Shown one piece after another: positions 1-9,119 of a stretch of DNA of 64,000 nucleotides (within the stretch, counting starts at the first letter, position 1; each line of letters begins with the position of its first letter). Location: assembly GCF_003287285.1 (NCBI RefSeq), contig NZ_QMIG01000020.1, positions 33,431 through 97,430 of the forward strand, given 5' to 3'. The stretch is from Phytoactinopolyspora halophila (lineage in GTDB: Bacteria; Actinomycetota; Actinomycetes; Jiangellales; Jiangellaceae). The translations under genes were made by a program, and so were the position numbers. Under the pieces are notes generated by a model. That model did not search any database. It saw only the letters and a list, made by a program, of their open reading frames with translations, and was not told the DNA's origin.

Positions 1-463
1 CGGCGAGCACCAGGTGTGGCACCCGGAGCAGCGAGACGATGAAGGCGTGCCGGAGGCTCTGTTCGACCAGCCCCTTGCGCGCGTCGACGAGCACGATCGC
101 CAGATCGGCCGTCGAGGCGCCGGTGACCATGTTGCGCGTGTACTGGATGTGGCCGGGAGTGTCGGCGATGACGAACTTGCGCCGCGGCGTCGCGAAGTAA
201 CGGTAGGCCACGTCGATCGTGATGCCCTGCTCGCGTTCGGCGCGCAAGCCATCGGTGAGCAGGGCAAGGTTGGTGTATTCGTCGCCCCGCTCCTGGCTCG
301 TGCGCTCCACGCTCTCCAGCTGGTCATTGAAGATCGACTTCGAATCGAAGAGCAACCGGCCGATCAGCGTGCTCTTGCCGTCATCCACGGATCCGGCGGT
401 GGCGAATCGCATCAGATCCATGTGGTGAATCGGAGGCGTCGTGGTGGTCGCTGCCGTGTCCAT
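1..463 (-). CDS. cysN: Sulfate adenylyltransferase subunit 1 (CysN GTPase), 3' part beyond window
   Basis: GTP-hydrolysing subunit of ATP sulfurylase; it drives the making of adenosine 5'-phosphosulfate by CysD in sulfate assimilation. The frame opens at ATG 463 directly after the cysD stop (TAG-ATG, no gap) and runs off the left edge after about 154 codons. Visible GTPase motifs are the P-loop GSVDDGKST (residues 25-33), the switch segment [11 protein letters not shown] and the G3 motif DTPGH. The full protein is normally 400-600 residues and can be fused to an APS kinase (CysNC); the missing part prevents deciding. It is co-transcribed with cysQ and cysD. Identity is firm. Confidence 0.95.
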   Translation of the reverse strand, partial: MDTAATTTTPPIHHMDLMRFATAGSVDDGKSTLIGRLLFDSKSIFNDQLESVERTSQERGDEYTNLALLTDGLRAEREQGITIDVAYRYFATPRRKFVIADTPGHIQYTRNMVTGASTADLAIVLVDARKGLVEQSLRHAFIVSLLRVPHLVLA

Positions 464-1372
464 CTAGAAGTAGCCCTCCCGTTTGCGGTCTTCCATGGCA
501 GCTTCGCTGACGCGGTCGTCTCCGCGGGTCGCGCCCCTCTCGGTGATGCGGGTTGCGGCGATCTCTTCAACGATCTTCTCGATCGTGTCAGCGTCCGACT
601 GCACTGCGGCCGTGAGCGTCGCGTCGCCGACGGTGCGGTACCGGACCTTCTCGATGAACGTCGGCTCGCCGTCCCGGGGCCGGCAGAACTCGTTGACGCC
701 GAACAGCATCCCGTCCCGCGAGAAGACCTCTCGCTCGCGCGCATAGTAGATGGAGGGGACGTCGATGTTCTCGCGGCCGATGTACTGCCAGACGTCCAGC
801 TCCGTCCAGTTGGAGAGCGGAAAGACCCGGATGCTCTCGCCGAGGTGGATCCGGCCGTTGTAGATGTTCCACAGCTCGGGGCGCTGATTCTTCGGGTCCC
901 ACTGGCCGAACTCGTCCCGGAACGAGAAGACCCGTTCCTTCGCCCGCGCCTTCTCCTCGTCGCGGCGTGCACCGCCGAACAACGCCGAGAAACGGTTCTT
1001 CTCGACCGCTTCAAGCAGTACGGGCGTTTGGATCCGGTTACGTGAACCGCTCGGTTCCTCGCGCACCACCCCGCGATCGATCGCGTCCTGCACCGACGCG
1101 ACAACCAGGTTGACGCCCAGCTCGGCCACGCGCCGATCGCGAAATTCCAGCACCTCCGGGAAGTTGTGCCCGGTGTCGACGTGCAGCACCGGGAACGGGA
1201 TCGGCGCCGGCCAGAACGCCTTCTCCGCGAGACGGAGCATGACGATGGAGTCCTTGCCACCCGAGAAGAGCAGCGCTGGACGTTCGAGCTCCGCGGCAAC
1301 CTCGCGGAAAACGTGGACGGATTCGGCTTCCAGAAGATCGAGCTGGCTGAGTTGATATTCGTGGAGTGTCAT
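464..1372 (-). CDS. cysD: Sulfate adenylyltransferase subunit 2 (CysD)
   Basis: Catalytic subunit of ATP sulfurylase (ATP + sulfate to APS + PPi), acting with CysN in the cytoplasm. The PP-loop motif SGGKDS is at residues 37-42, and the conserved HVDTGHNFPEVLEFRD stretch follows. I take ATG 1372 (302 residues, the usual family length) rather than the upstream in-frame start at 1423, because GAGG lies 8 bases before it and because it overlaps the cysQ stop as TGATG, a coupling arrangement. The extra 17 residues of the longer reading would lie inside cysQ. CysN follows without a gap. Confidence 0.96.
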   Translation of the reverse strand: MTLHEYQLSQLDLLEAESVHVFREVAAELERPALLFSGGKDSIVMLRLAEKAFWPAPIPFPVLHVDTGHNFPEVLEFRDRRVAELGVNLVVASVQDAIDRGVVREEPSGSRNRIQTPVLLEAVEKNRFSALFGGARRDEEKARAKERVFSFRDEFGQWDPKNQRPELWNIYNGRIHLGESIRVFPLSNWTELDVWQYIGRENIDVPSIYYAREREVFSRDGMLFGVNEFCRPRDGEPTFIEKVRYRTVGDATLTAAVQSDADTIEKIVEEIAATRITERGATRGDDRVSEAAMEDRKREGYF

Positions 1373-2241
1373 CACGTGGACCTCGGGACGGCGGATACCG
1401 GACGGGAGCCGGGCGTACAACACGCGTCAAGTACCGCACTGGCGACCTCGGGACGGGCCACCAGCAGGTCAGGAAGATACGGATCGGCAGCGTTGTACCG
1501 CAGCGGGGAACCATCGATGCGGCTGGCGTGCAAGCCCGCAGCACGAGCAATGGCCACCGGCGCCGCCGAGTCCCACTCGTACTGCCCGCCAGCGTGCAGG
1601 TAAGCATCCACTTCGCCCAGCACCACAGAAACGATCTTATATCCGGCGGATCCCAGCGGCACGAGCTCGACCGGAAGCACCTCCGCGACCTGCCGAGCCA
1701 CCGCAGGCGCCCGGCTGCGGCTCACCGCGATCCGCCAGGGCCGCTGCGTCGAGGGCGGGTCGGCACGATCGGCAGCGTCCCCGATATCGAGACCATCGGG
1801 ATGAGCGGTGACCGAGCGCAGAGCGGGGTCACCCGACAGCGTGACCGATCGGCCCGGCAACGCCACGGCGCCAGCGACGAGATCACCGCCATCAGCCGGC
1901 TGATCACTGCCAGCCGTATCGGTGCGCTGCCAGAGCCCCACGTGTACGGCCCAGTCCGAGCGACCCTCGCCGTACTCGTTGGTGCCGTCGAGCGGGTCCA
2001 CGATCCATACCCGGTCTGCGGCCCGACGCCGGGCATCGTCGGCGCCCTCCTCGCTCATGACGACATCACCGGGACGCTGTTCGGCCAATGTGCGCACCAG
2101 GTATTCGTGAGAACGCCGATCACCGGCGGCGCCGAGCTGCCTGGCATCTCCGGACGGCACCTGTTCAGCACGCAGGTCGAGCAGCAACTCGCCCGCCTCA
2201 CGTGCAAGGCGGGCGGCCAGAGCTATGTCGGTGTCGTTCAC
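1372..2241 (-). CDS. cysQ: 3'(2'),5'-bisphosphate nucleotidase CysQ (inositol monophosphatase family)
   Basis: Probably dephosphorylates PAP/PAPS, the by-product of sulfate activation, which suits its place as first gene of cysQ-cysD-cysN. Metal-binding motifs of the family are present: SEEG at 63-66, DPLDGTNE at 82-89, and WDSAAP near the C-terminus. The start is taken as GTG 2241 (289 residues) because AAGGAG lies 4 bases upstream; an in-frame ATG further upstream has no ribosome site. The stop overlaps the cysD start by one base. A TATCCT hexamer at 2278-2273 could be a -10 box but its -35 is poor. Another inositol-phosphatase specificity cannot be excluded. Confidence 0.85.
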   Translation of the reverse strand: MNDTDIALAARLAREAGELLLDLRAEQVPSGDARQLGAAGDRRSHEYLVRTLAEQRPGDVVMSEEGADDARRRAADRVWIVDPLDGTNEYGEGRSDWAVHVGLWQRTDTAGSDQPADGGDLVAGAVALPGRSVTLSGDPALRSVTAHPDGLDIGDAADRADPPSTQRPWRIAVSRSRAPAVARQVAEVLPVELVPLGSAGYKIVSVVLGEVDAYLHAGGQYEWDSAAPVAIARAAGLHASRIDGSPLRYNAADPYLPDLLVARPEVASAVLDACCTPGSRPVSAVPRST

Positions 2242-2369
2242 GAAGCTCCTTGAGGACGGCATCAAGCCCTCTAGGATACGCACTCACCCGGTCACGGCAG
2301 CCGTGCGTCCATATTCCAGAACAAAACGCCCATGATGTGAGCAGGCCGTCCGCACCCTTCACGCGTCGT

Positions 2370-2957
2370 TCACGCGTTGTACCGGTTCTGCGCGTGCGTC
2401 AGCCCGGAAACGACCACCGTTTCTGCCGCATCGGCCGCCCGATCCACCTCCAGCTCCAGATCGCGACGCTCCGCCGGTGAGAACGGTTTGAGCACGTAGG
2501 CCGCCGCGTCCATCCGGCCGGGCGGCCTGCCGATGCCGAACCGTACGCGGATGTAATCACCGGTACCGAGCGCCCCACGCACCGAGCGCAGTCCGTTGTG
2601 GCCGTTGTCCCCGCCGCCACGTTTCACGCGCAGCGCGCCGAAGGGCAGGTCGAGCTCATCATGGATGATCACGACGTTTTCCGGCCCGATCCCGTGATAG
2701 CGGCACAGCCCGGAGACCGGCCCGCCGGACTCGTTCATGTACGAGCGCGGCCGGGCCAGCACCGTGCGCACGCCGGGTGGTTCACCCAGCCGCACCTCGG
2801 CGACGTCCGCGCGGCGGAGACGCTGCGGCTTGAACCGGGCGCTGGCGCGCGCCGCCAACAGGTCGACGACCATCGCGCCAACGTTGTGCCGGGTGTCGGC
2901 GTACTTGGTTCCCGGGTTTCCCAGCCCGACGACGAGCCAGGCGCTGCCCGAACTCAC
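2370..2957 (-). CDS. pth: Peptidyl-tRNA hydrolase
   Basis: Releases peptides from peptidyl-tRNAs that drop off ribosomes. The protein has 195 residues, normal for the family, with the N-terminal VVGLGNPGTKYADTRHNVG block that includes the catalytic histidine (H24). The start is GTG 2957 with GAGG 6 bases upstream. It lies 23 bp after the L25 gene on the same strand, the usual actinobacterial prs-rplY-pth order. The 128-bp gap after it, before cysQ, holds nothing I can name. Confidence 0.96.
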   Translation of the reverse strand: MSSGSAWLVVGLGNPGTKYADTRHNVGAMVVDLLAARASARFKPQRLRRADVAEVRLGEPPGVRTVLARPRSYMNESGGPVSGLCRYHGIGPENVVIIHDELDLPFGALRVKRGGGDNGHNGLRSVRGALGTGDYIRVRFGIGRPPGRMDAAAYVLKPFSPAERRDLELEVDRAADAAETVVVSGLTHAQNRYNA

Positions 2958-2980
2958 GCCCGTCCTCGAGGTCGCGACCG

Positions 2981-3622
2981 TCAGGACTCGTCGGAGCCCG
3001 ACTCGCCCTCGGCCTCCGACTCGGCAGCTGCCGGCTGCTCCTCGGCGGCCTCCGCCCCTTCTTCCTCTTCAGGCTCGGGCGCCATGGCCATCGCGCTCAC
3101 GTTCACCACGAGCAGTTCCGGATCGGAGATCAGGGTGGTGCCGCGCGGCATCTCGAGATCACCGGCGTGGATCTGCGAGCCGATGTCCAAGCCGTCGACC
3201 GAGACGTGGACGCTTTCCGGCAGGCGGGTGGCGTCGGCCTCGATGGCGATGGAGGTGTTCTCCTGAGTGACCATGGATCCGGAGATCGGCTCCCCGTCGA
3301 TCACGACCGGAATGTCGACCGTCACCTTCTCGCCGCGCCGGACGAGCAGCAGATCGACGTGCTCGATGAAGCCCTTCAGCGGATCCCGTTGCACGTGCTT
3401 GGGCAACGCCAGCTCGTTGCCCCCGCCGGCGATGTCGAGTGTGAGAAGTGCGTTCGGGTTCTTCAGGGCCATCATCGTGTCGTGGCCCGGCAGCGCCAGA
3501 TGAACGGGGTCGGTGCCGTGCCCGTACAGGACCGCGGGTACCTTGTCGGCACGACGCAGCCGGCGCGCGGCACCCTTACCGAACTCAGTACGCAGCTCGG
3601 CGGCAATCTTGATATCGGACAC
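2981..3622 (-). CDS. rplY: 50S ribosomal protein L25 / general stress protein Ctc
   Basis: Binds 5S rRNA in the large ribosomal subunit. The 213-residue form is the long Ctc type: an N-terminal L25 domain (about residues 1-95, with RLRRADKVPAVLYGHG), a C-terminal TL5/Ctc beta domain to about 185, and a strongly acidic Ala/Glu tail. ATG 3622 is preceded by GGAGGAG. Encoded between prs and pth on the same strand. The 174-bp gap between prs and this gene has no recognised element. Confidence 0.95.
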   Translation of the reverse strand: MSDIKIAAELRTEFGKGAARRLRRADKVPAVLYGHGTDPVHLALPGHDTMMALKNPNALLTLDIAGGGNELALPKHVQRDPLKGFIEHVDLLLVRRGEKVTVDIPVVIDGEPISGSMVTQENTSIAIEADATRLPESVHVSVDGLDIGSQIHAGDLEMPRGTTLISDPELLVVNVSAMAMAPEPEEEEGAEAAEEQPAAAESEAEGESGSDES

Positions 3623-3796
3623 GGTGAAACTCCTCCAACGGCAGCGTTCAGTCGAAAGCGTCAGTGGTGGCGGTACGGCGAAGAGCGCGCGCCGAAGTAC
3701 GCGCCGCGTCGATCACGGCACCCTTCGAAGAGCGCCCTCGCCGAGGCAACCACGCGATTCTACTCGCCCGCCACGCTTCGACGCGAACCGGGCCCA

Positions 3797-4774
3797 CTAA
3801 GCATTGCCGTCGAACAGACTCGTCACCGAGCCGTCCTCGAAAACCTCACGAATGGCACGCGCCAGCAACGGGGCAATGGACAGCACGGTCAGCGAGTCGA
3901 AGCGCCGCTCGTCCGGGATCGGCAGCGTGTTCGTGACCACCACCTCGTTGATATCCGAGTTCTTCAGCCGGTCCACGGCTGGACCGGAGAGCACCGCGTG
4001 AGTGGCCGCGACGACGACGCTCCGCGCGCCGTTGGCGATGAGTGCCTCGGCGGCCTGCGTGATCGTCCCCGCCGTATCGATCATGTCGTCCACCAGCAGG
4101 CAGGTACGGCCCGCGACCTCACCCACGACCTCGTGCACCTTGACCTGGTTGGCAACGTTGGGATCCCGGCGCTTGTGGATGATCGCGAGAGGTGTACCGA
4201 GCCGATCCGCCCAGAGGTCGGCAACCCGGACTCGGCCAGCGTCCGGCGACACGACCGTCATGTTCCCCGAGTCGTAGCTTTGCGCGATGTAGTCCGCCAG
4301 CAGCGGCAGCGCCCACAGATGATCGACGGGGCCGTCGAAGAACCCCTGGATCTGCGCGGTGTGCAGGTCGACCGCCATCAACCGATGCGCACCTGCCGTC
4401 TTGAACATGTCTGCGATGAGCCGTGCCGAGATCGGCTCGCGCCCCTTGTGTTTCTTGTCCTGGCGGGCATACCCGTAAAACGGCATCACGACGGTGATCC
4501 GTTTCGCCGATGCGCGTTTGAGCGCATCGACCATGACGAGCTGCTCCATGATCCACTCATTGATCGGGGCCGTGTGACTCTGCAACACGAAGGCGTCGCA
4601 CCCGCGGACACTCTCGTCGAAGCGAACGTAGAGCTCCCCGTTGGCGAACTCGTGCGCCTTCATCGGAATCGGGTCGACGCCGAGGCGCTCGGCCACCTCG
4701 TCGTTGAGTACGGGATGCGACCGGCCACCGAACAGCATCAACGTCTTCGTGCCACTTGCCCGCAGCCCGTTCAC
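3797..4774 (-). CDS. prs: Ribose-phosphate pyrophosphokinase (PRPP synthase)
   Basis: Makes phosphoribosyl pyrophosphate from ribose 5-phosphate and ATP for nucleotide, His and Trp synthesis. It contains the ATP-binding PFYGYARQDKKHKGREPIS loop and the PRPP-binding loop DDMIDTAGTI. I place the start at GTG 4774 (325 residues), four bases inside the end of glmU (GTGA overlap) with GAGGGG upstream; the longer open frame to 4873 would add 33 low-complexity residues lying inside glmU. Translational coupling to glmU is likely. Confidence 0.96.
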   Translation of the reverse strand: MNGLRASGTKTLMLFGGRSHPVLNDEVAERLGVDPIPMKAHEFANGELYVRFDESVRGCDAFVLQSHTAPINEWIMEQLVMVDALKRASAKRITVVMPFYGYARQDKKHKGREPISARLIADMFKTAGAHRLMAVDLHTAQIQGFFDGPVDHLWALPLLADYIAQSYDSGNMTVVSPDAGRVRVADLWADRLGTPLAIIHKRRDPNVANQVKVHEVVGEVAGRTCLLVDDMIDTAGTITQAAEALIANGARSVVVAATHAVLSGPAVDRLKNSDINEVVVTNTLPIPDERRFDSLTVLSIAPLLARAIREVFEDGSVTSLFDGNA

Positions 4775-6231
4775 TGGTCGCTCCCCTCGACGTTTTCTCG
4801 TCCAGTCTGCCTTTCCTGGGCCCGCCGCGCAGCCTCTACTTCCGGAGTCCCCGGCCGTTTCCGCGCGACCCACCCCTCGACGTTGCGCTGCCGCCCGCGC
4901 GCCACGCCCATGGCCCCTGGAGGGACGTCATTGGTGATCACCGATCCCGCAGCGGTGTACGCGCCGTCGCCCACATTCACCGGCGCGACGAACATGTTGT
5001 CGGCGCCGGTCCGGCAATGGTCCCCGATGGTGGTGTGGTGCTTGCTCACGCCGTCATAGTTGACCGTGACCGTCGCCGCGCCGATATTGGTCCGCTCCCC
5101 GATGGTGGCGTCGCCGACGTAGGACAGGTGCGGCACCTTCGACTCGCGGCCAATGTCCGCGCTCTTCGTCTCGACGAACGCACCGATCTTTCCGCCCTCC
5201 CCCAGCCGGGTGCCGGGCCGCAGGTAGGAGAACGGACCGACACTGGCATGCGGGCCAATCTCCGCGCCGGCGGCATGCGTTCGGACGACGGTGGCGCCCG
5301 CGCCAACGGTTGTGTCGTACAGCGTCGTGTCGGGGCCCACCTCGGAACCGGTATCGATGCGGGTACGGCCGTGCAACTGGACACCGGGACGTAGCACCAC
5401 GTCCCGATCCAGCTCGACGGTCACGTCGATCCACGTGGTAGCGGGATCGACGATGGTGACGCCAGCACGCATCCACCGGGTGGTGATTCGGCGATTGAAC
5501 TCGCGGTGGAGGTTGGCGAGCTGGAGCCGGTCGTTGACTCCCTCGGTCTGCCAGGTGTCGGCGGTCACCAGGGCGCCTACCGTCCGGCCGGCGTCGCGGG
5601 CCAGCTGGATCAGGTCGGTGAGGTACAGCTCACCCTGCACGTTGTCGGTGTCGAGCTGGGACAGCCCGGTGCGTAAGACGTCGGCGTCGAATACGTAGAT
5701 CCCCGAGTTGAACTCGGTGATCCGCAGGACGTCCTCGGTGGCGTCCTTGTGCTCCACGATGCGCTCGACGGAACCATCCGCACCCCGCACGATCCGGCCG
5801 TAACCGGCGGGATCGTCGAGCTCGGCGGTGAGCACGGACACGCCGTGGCCACCGGCGACATGCTGCCCGACGAGTTCCTGCAGCGTCTGCCCGGTCAACA
5901 ACGGCACGTCGCCGTATGTCACGACGACCACGCCATGCAGGTCGGGCAGCGTTCGCAACGCACACTGGACGGCATGGCCCGTGCCGAGCTGCTCTTCCTG
6001 CACCGCGGTCGCGGCCCCGGGCGCGATCTCCGCCAGATGCGCGACCACGTGCTCACGGCCATGACCCACGACGACGGTCAGATGGTCGGGATCCAGCTCC
6101 TGGCCGGCCGCCACCGCGTGGCCGACGAGACTCCGGCCAGCCAGTTCATGCAGGACCTTCGGGGTGGAGGACTTCATGCGAGTGCCCTCGCCCGCGGCGA
6201 GGACGATGACAGCTGCGGGACGCGTAGACAC
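4771..6231 (-). CDS. glmU: Bifunctional UDP-GlcNAc pyrophosphorylase / glucosamine-1-phosphate N-acetyltransferase
   Basis: Makes UDP-N-acetylglucosamine for peptidoglycan: acetylation of GlcN-1-P (C-terminal domain), then uridylyl transfer (N-terminal domain). The nucleotidyltransferase signature LAAGEGTRMK is at residues 11-20; the C-terminal half shows the left-handed beta-helix pattern and the conserved NYDGVSKHHTTIGDH segment. The chosen start, GTG 6231 (486 residues), has AGGAG 9 bases upstream; the open frame continues to 6318 without a ribosome site. The stop overlaps prs by 4 bases. A tRNA-Gln gene lies upstream on the same strand. Confidence 0.96.
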   Translation of the reverse strand: MSTRPAAVIVLAAGEGTRMKSSTPKVLHELAGRSLVGHAVAAGQELDPDHLTVVVGHGREHVVAHLAEIAPGAATAVQEEQLGTGHAVQCALRTLPDLHGVVVVTYGDVPLLTGQTLQELVGQHVAGGHGVSVLTAELDDPAGYGRIVRGADGSVERIVEHKDATEDVLRITEFNSGIYVFDADVLRTGLSQLDTDNVQGELYLTDLIQLARDAGRTVGALVTADTWQTEGVNDRLQLANLHREFNRRITTRWMRAGVTIVDPATTWIDVTVELDRDVVLRPGVQLHGRTRIDTGSEVGPDTTLYDTTVGAGATVVRTHAAGAEIGPHASVGPFSYLRPGTRLGEGGKIGAFVETKSADIGRESKVPHLSYVGDATIGERTNIGAATVTVNYDGVSKHHTTIGDHCRTGADNMFVAPVNVGDGAYTAAGSVITNDVPPGAMGVARGRQRNVEGWVARKRPGTPEVEAARRAQERQTGRENVEGSDQ

Positions 6232-6376
6232 GCGGGCTCGCTCCTGAGCATCGGATGGGTGGGAACGTGCACGACGATACTCCGCCACGACGGACGGCAC
6301 GAACCCGACCGGCCACACCGGCCATCCACACCGGGCGTATCGGTCATGCCGACGGTGGGGTCAGGTTCTGGCCACG

Positions 6377-6449
6377 CTCCCGGGAGAGGACTCGAACCCC
6401 TATTTCCAGAACCAAAATCTGGCGTGTTAACCGCTTACACAACCCGGGA
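6377..6449 (-). tRNA. tRNA-Gln (anticodon TTG)
   Basis: A 73-nt cloverleaf on the minus strand. The acceptor stem pairs TCCCGGG with CCCGGGA; the anticodon stem is CCAGA/TCTGG around the loop TTTTGGT, whose positions 34-36 are TTG (reads CAA). The T arm has GTTCGAGT and the discriminator base is G. CCA is not encoded. It sits 145 bp upstream of glmU. The folding was done by eye. Confidence 0.95.
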
Positions 6450-6635
6450 TCACGGAAACCACGAGGCTCCGTGTCGAGCTTACCGCACGCTGCCGCACGG
6501 CCCGGCCGCTCACCCCACGGGAAAGTGGCACTCCGTCGTTGCCCGCCGCCCTCGCATCGGCCAATCCCTCGAAAGAAGCGCCGAAGCGTCGCCGTGGTGA
6601 ACAGGAGATGACCACGGGCACCGGGATTTCAATAC

Positions 6636-6665
6636 TTACGGCAGCGTAGGTTACGGTTGCGTAGG
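6636..6665 (+). promoter_or_regulatory. Tandem palindromes TACG-N4-CGTA before the desaturase gene
   Basis: Two abutting 15-bp copies of TTACGGNNGCGTAGG (6636-6650 and 6651-6665). Each contains a perfect inverted repeat TACG-N4-CGTA. They end 33 bp before the desaturase start, where a repressor would block transcription. TetR-type lipid regulators use short palindromes of this kind at desaturase promoters, so an acyl-CoA-responsive regulator is my inference. Confidence 0.6.
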
Positions 6666-6698
6666 AAAGGTATTCCTAAGCACCCGGAGGAACCGTTC

Positions 6699-7754
6699 AT
6701 GGCTCCCACCGACACCGCCACTCCCCCGTCCAGTCAGTCGTCGACGTCCGGGCCCGATACCTCCACCCTGACATCGACTCCCAGCGCGCCCCAGAGCGCG
6801 CCCTCGGACCTGCCCAGCGGGACTCTCGGCGGTGACACGCAGAACACGGGTGAGCGCATCACCATCGGCCTGTTCATCGCCGTCCCATTCGTCGCCCTAC
6901 TCGCCGCCATTCCGGTGGCCTGGATGGGCGGGATGCTGAGCTGGCTGGACGTCACACTCGCCGTGGTGATGTACCTCATCGCCGGTCACGGCATCACGGT
7001 GGGGTTTCACCGCCACTTCACGCACCGGGCATTCAAGGCGAATCGTCCCACGAAGATCGCCATGGCGATCTCCGGAAGCATGGCAATCGAAGGGCCGGTC
7101 ATCCGGTGGGTCGCCGACCACCGGCGGCACCACAAGTACGCCGACAAGGAAGGCGATCCGCACTCTCCCTGGCGCTACGGCAACAACGTTCCGGCCTTGA
7201 TCAAGGGCATGTTCTTCGCCCACATGGGCTGGATGTTCGACGTGGAGCAGACTGATCAGCGCAAGTTCGCGCCGGACTTGCTTAAGGACAAGGACATCCG
7301 TCTCGTCAGCCGGCTCTTCCCCCTCTGGGTGGCCATCTCCCTCCTGCTGCCGCCGATCGTCGGTGGCCTGGCGACCTGGTCCTGGCAGGGCGCGCTGACC
7401 GCGTTTTTCTGGGCAACGCTGGTTCGCGTCGGGCTGTTGCACCACGTGACCTGGTCCATCAATTCGATCTGCCACGCGATCGGCGAACGCCCCTTCGAGA
7501 GCCGGGACAAGTCCGGCAACGTGTGGTGGCTCGCGGTGCTGTCCATGGGCGAGTCCTGGCACAACCTGCATCATGCCGATCCGACCAGCGCCCGCCACGG
7601 CGTGCTCAAGGGCCAGATCGACTCGAGTGCCCGAGTGATCAAGATCTTAGAGCGCTTCGGGTGGGTCTGGGATGCTCGCTGGCCCAGCGCGGAACGTATT
7701 GAGGGCAAGCGAGTCGACGACTACGGCGGCGAGAAAACACTCGTCGCACCCTGA
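6699..7754 (+). CDS. Membrane fatty-acid (acyl-CoA) desaturase
   Basis: A membrane di-iron desaturase of the stearoyl-CoA delta-9 type, 351 residues. It has the three histidine boxes: H104/H106/H109 (HRHFTH), H141/H144/H145 (HRRHH) and H288/H291/H292 (HNLHH). Hydrophobic spans lie before box 1 (around 55-95) and between boxes 2 and 3 (around 207-250). The N-terminal 45 residues are Ser/Thr/Pro-rich and variable. The start is ATG 6699 behind GGAGGA; the upstream in-frame start at 6657 lies inside the operator. It resembles mycobacterial DesA3. It is a single-gene unit, convergent with mgtE, and an electron donor is not encoded nearby. Confidence 0.92.
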   Translation: MAPTDTATPPSSQSSTSGPDTSTLTSTPSAPQSAPSDLPSGTLGGDTQNTGERITIGLFIAVPFVALLAAIPVAWMGGMLSWLDVTLAVVMYLIAGHGITVGFHRHFTHRAFKANRPTKIAMAISGSMAIEGPVIRWVADHRRHHKYADKEGDPHSPWRYGNNVPALIKGMFFAHMGWMFDVEQTDQRKFAPDLLKDKDIRLVSRLFPLWVAISLLLPPIVGGLATWSWQGALTAFFWATLVRVGLLHHVTWSINSICHAIGERPFESRDKSGNVWWLAVLSMGESWHNLHHADPTSARHGVLKGQIDSSARVIKILERFGWVWDARWPSAERIEGKRVDDYGGEKTLVAP

Positions 7755-7790
7755 TGACCCCCGAGGTCACCGTGGCGGTCACGGGTGTGC

Positions 7791-9119
7791 TCAGAGACCG
7801 AGTATGGTGCGGGCGGTCATGAAGTAGATGATCAGACCCGTGGCATCGACCAGCGTGGCGACCATGGGGGCGGACACGACGGCGGGGTCGATGCCGAGCT
7901 TCTTGGCGAACAACGGCATGCATCCGCCAACGATCGCTGCCCAGGTACACACCGCCAGCAGTGATATCGCAATGACCAGCGCGAGCTGGAGATCGGCGAA
8001 CACCAACCCGATCACGATGCCGACGAGACCGAGCGCCAAGCCGAGGAGCGCGCCCACGCGCGCTTCCGTCCACAGCACTCGCGGAACGTCGCGGACCCGC
8101 ACCTCGGCCAGGGCTAGAGCACGCACCACCGAGGTCGCCGACTGGGCACCAGTATTACCCCCACTTCCGGTGATCATCGGGATGAAGAGCGCGAGCGCCG
8201 TGACCTCGGCGAGGTTCTCCTCGAAATGGTCCAGCACATTGATCGTCAAGATGGCGGCGACGAACAACAACATCAGCCACGGCACCCGGCGGGTGGCGAG
8301 CATCCAGATCCCGGCCAGGAGATACGAGCCGGCCAGCGGTTCGGAGCCGGACTGCCGGTAGGCATCCTCGGTTTCTGCTTCCTCCAAGACCTCCACCGCG
8401 TCGTCGATAGTCAACAGCCCGAGCAAGCGGTCCTCACTGTCGACGATCGGCAGGTCGAGCAGGTTCGCGTCCCGCATCAAACGGGCAGCGTCCTCCGCCT
8501 CGTCGGTGGCGCGCGCCGAGACGAAGTCCATCGTCGCGATGTCGTTGACCCTCCTATCGGTGGGCGCGGTGACGAGATCGCGCAGGGATGTGATGCCCAC
8601 CAACCGCCGCCCATCGTCCACGACCGGCAACGTATAGACCGTCTCCGCGTTGGCGCCCTTGGTCCGCACCACGTTCAGCGCCTCCGCAGCGGTCAGCGAC
8701 CGGTGCAGCGCGACCACCTCCGGGGTCATGGCGCGCCCGGCCGAGCCTTCCGGGTAGCCGAGCAGGGCGGCCGTCATCTGGCGCTCATGTGGGCTCAGCC
8801 CGGCAAGCACGCGGCGGGCGACCTTGGCCGGAGTCTCACCGATCAGCCGCGCACGGTCGTCCGGGTCCATGCCTTCGACCAGCTCGCGGAAGGCACGGTC
8901 GCGCAGGCCGGCGAGGATTTCCTGCTGATCCGATGGGTCCAGCTCCTCGAAGACCGCCAGCGCCTTCCCCTTGTCCAGCAAGCGAAAGACCAGCGCCATC
9001 CCTGCGGCATCGGCATGCAACAGCTCGTTGGCGATTTCGTACGGCTGCTTCGAGTTCAGCCAGTCCTTCAGGTAGGGGAGGTCTTGTTCCTTGAGCATGT
9101 CAAGCAGATCCGCCGTCAT
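7791..9119 (-). CDS. mgtE: Magnesium transporter MgtE
   Basis: Mg2+ channel/transporter of the plasma membrane, 442 residues. Order: cytoplasmic MgtE N domain (about 1-120, helical, with the repeated LDPSDQQEIL / MDPDDRARLI pattern), two CBS domains (about 125-245), then about five membrane helices (265-440) with the conserved IPMITGSGGNTGAQS segment. In known MgtE proteins Mg2+ binding to the N and CBS domains closes the pore. GGAGG precedes ATG 9119 by 6 bases. I looked for an Mg2+ riboswitch in the 517 bp upstream and did not recognise one. Confidence 0.94.
   Translation of the reverse strand: MTADLLDMLKEQDLPYLKDWLNSKQPYEIANELLHADAAGMALVFRLLDKGKALAVFEELDPSDQQEILAGLRDRAFRELVEGMDPDDRARLIGETPAKVARRVLAGLSPHERQMTAALLGYPEGSAGRAMTPEVVALHRSLTAAEALNVVRTKGANAETVYTLPVVDDGRRLVGITSLRDLVTAPTDRRVNDIATMDFVSARATDEAEDAARLMRDANLLDLPIVDSEDRLLGLLTIDDAVEVLEEAETEDAYRQSGSEPLAGSYLLAGIWMLATRRVPWLMLLFVAAILTINVLDHFEENLAEVTALALFIPMITGSGGNTGAQSATSVVRALALAEVRVRDVPRVLWTEARVGALLGLALGLVGIVIGLVFADLQLALVIAISLLAVCTWAAIVGGCMPLFAKKLGIDPAVVSAPMVATLVDATGLIIYFMTARTILGL

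Noticed and set aside
3167..5059. 630-codon plus-strand open frame across L25, prs and glmU
   Set aside because: It is antisense to three well-supported genes and has no family resemblance; such shadows are common at high GC.
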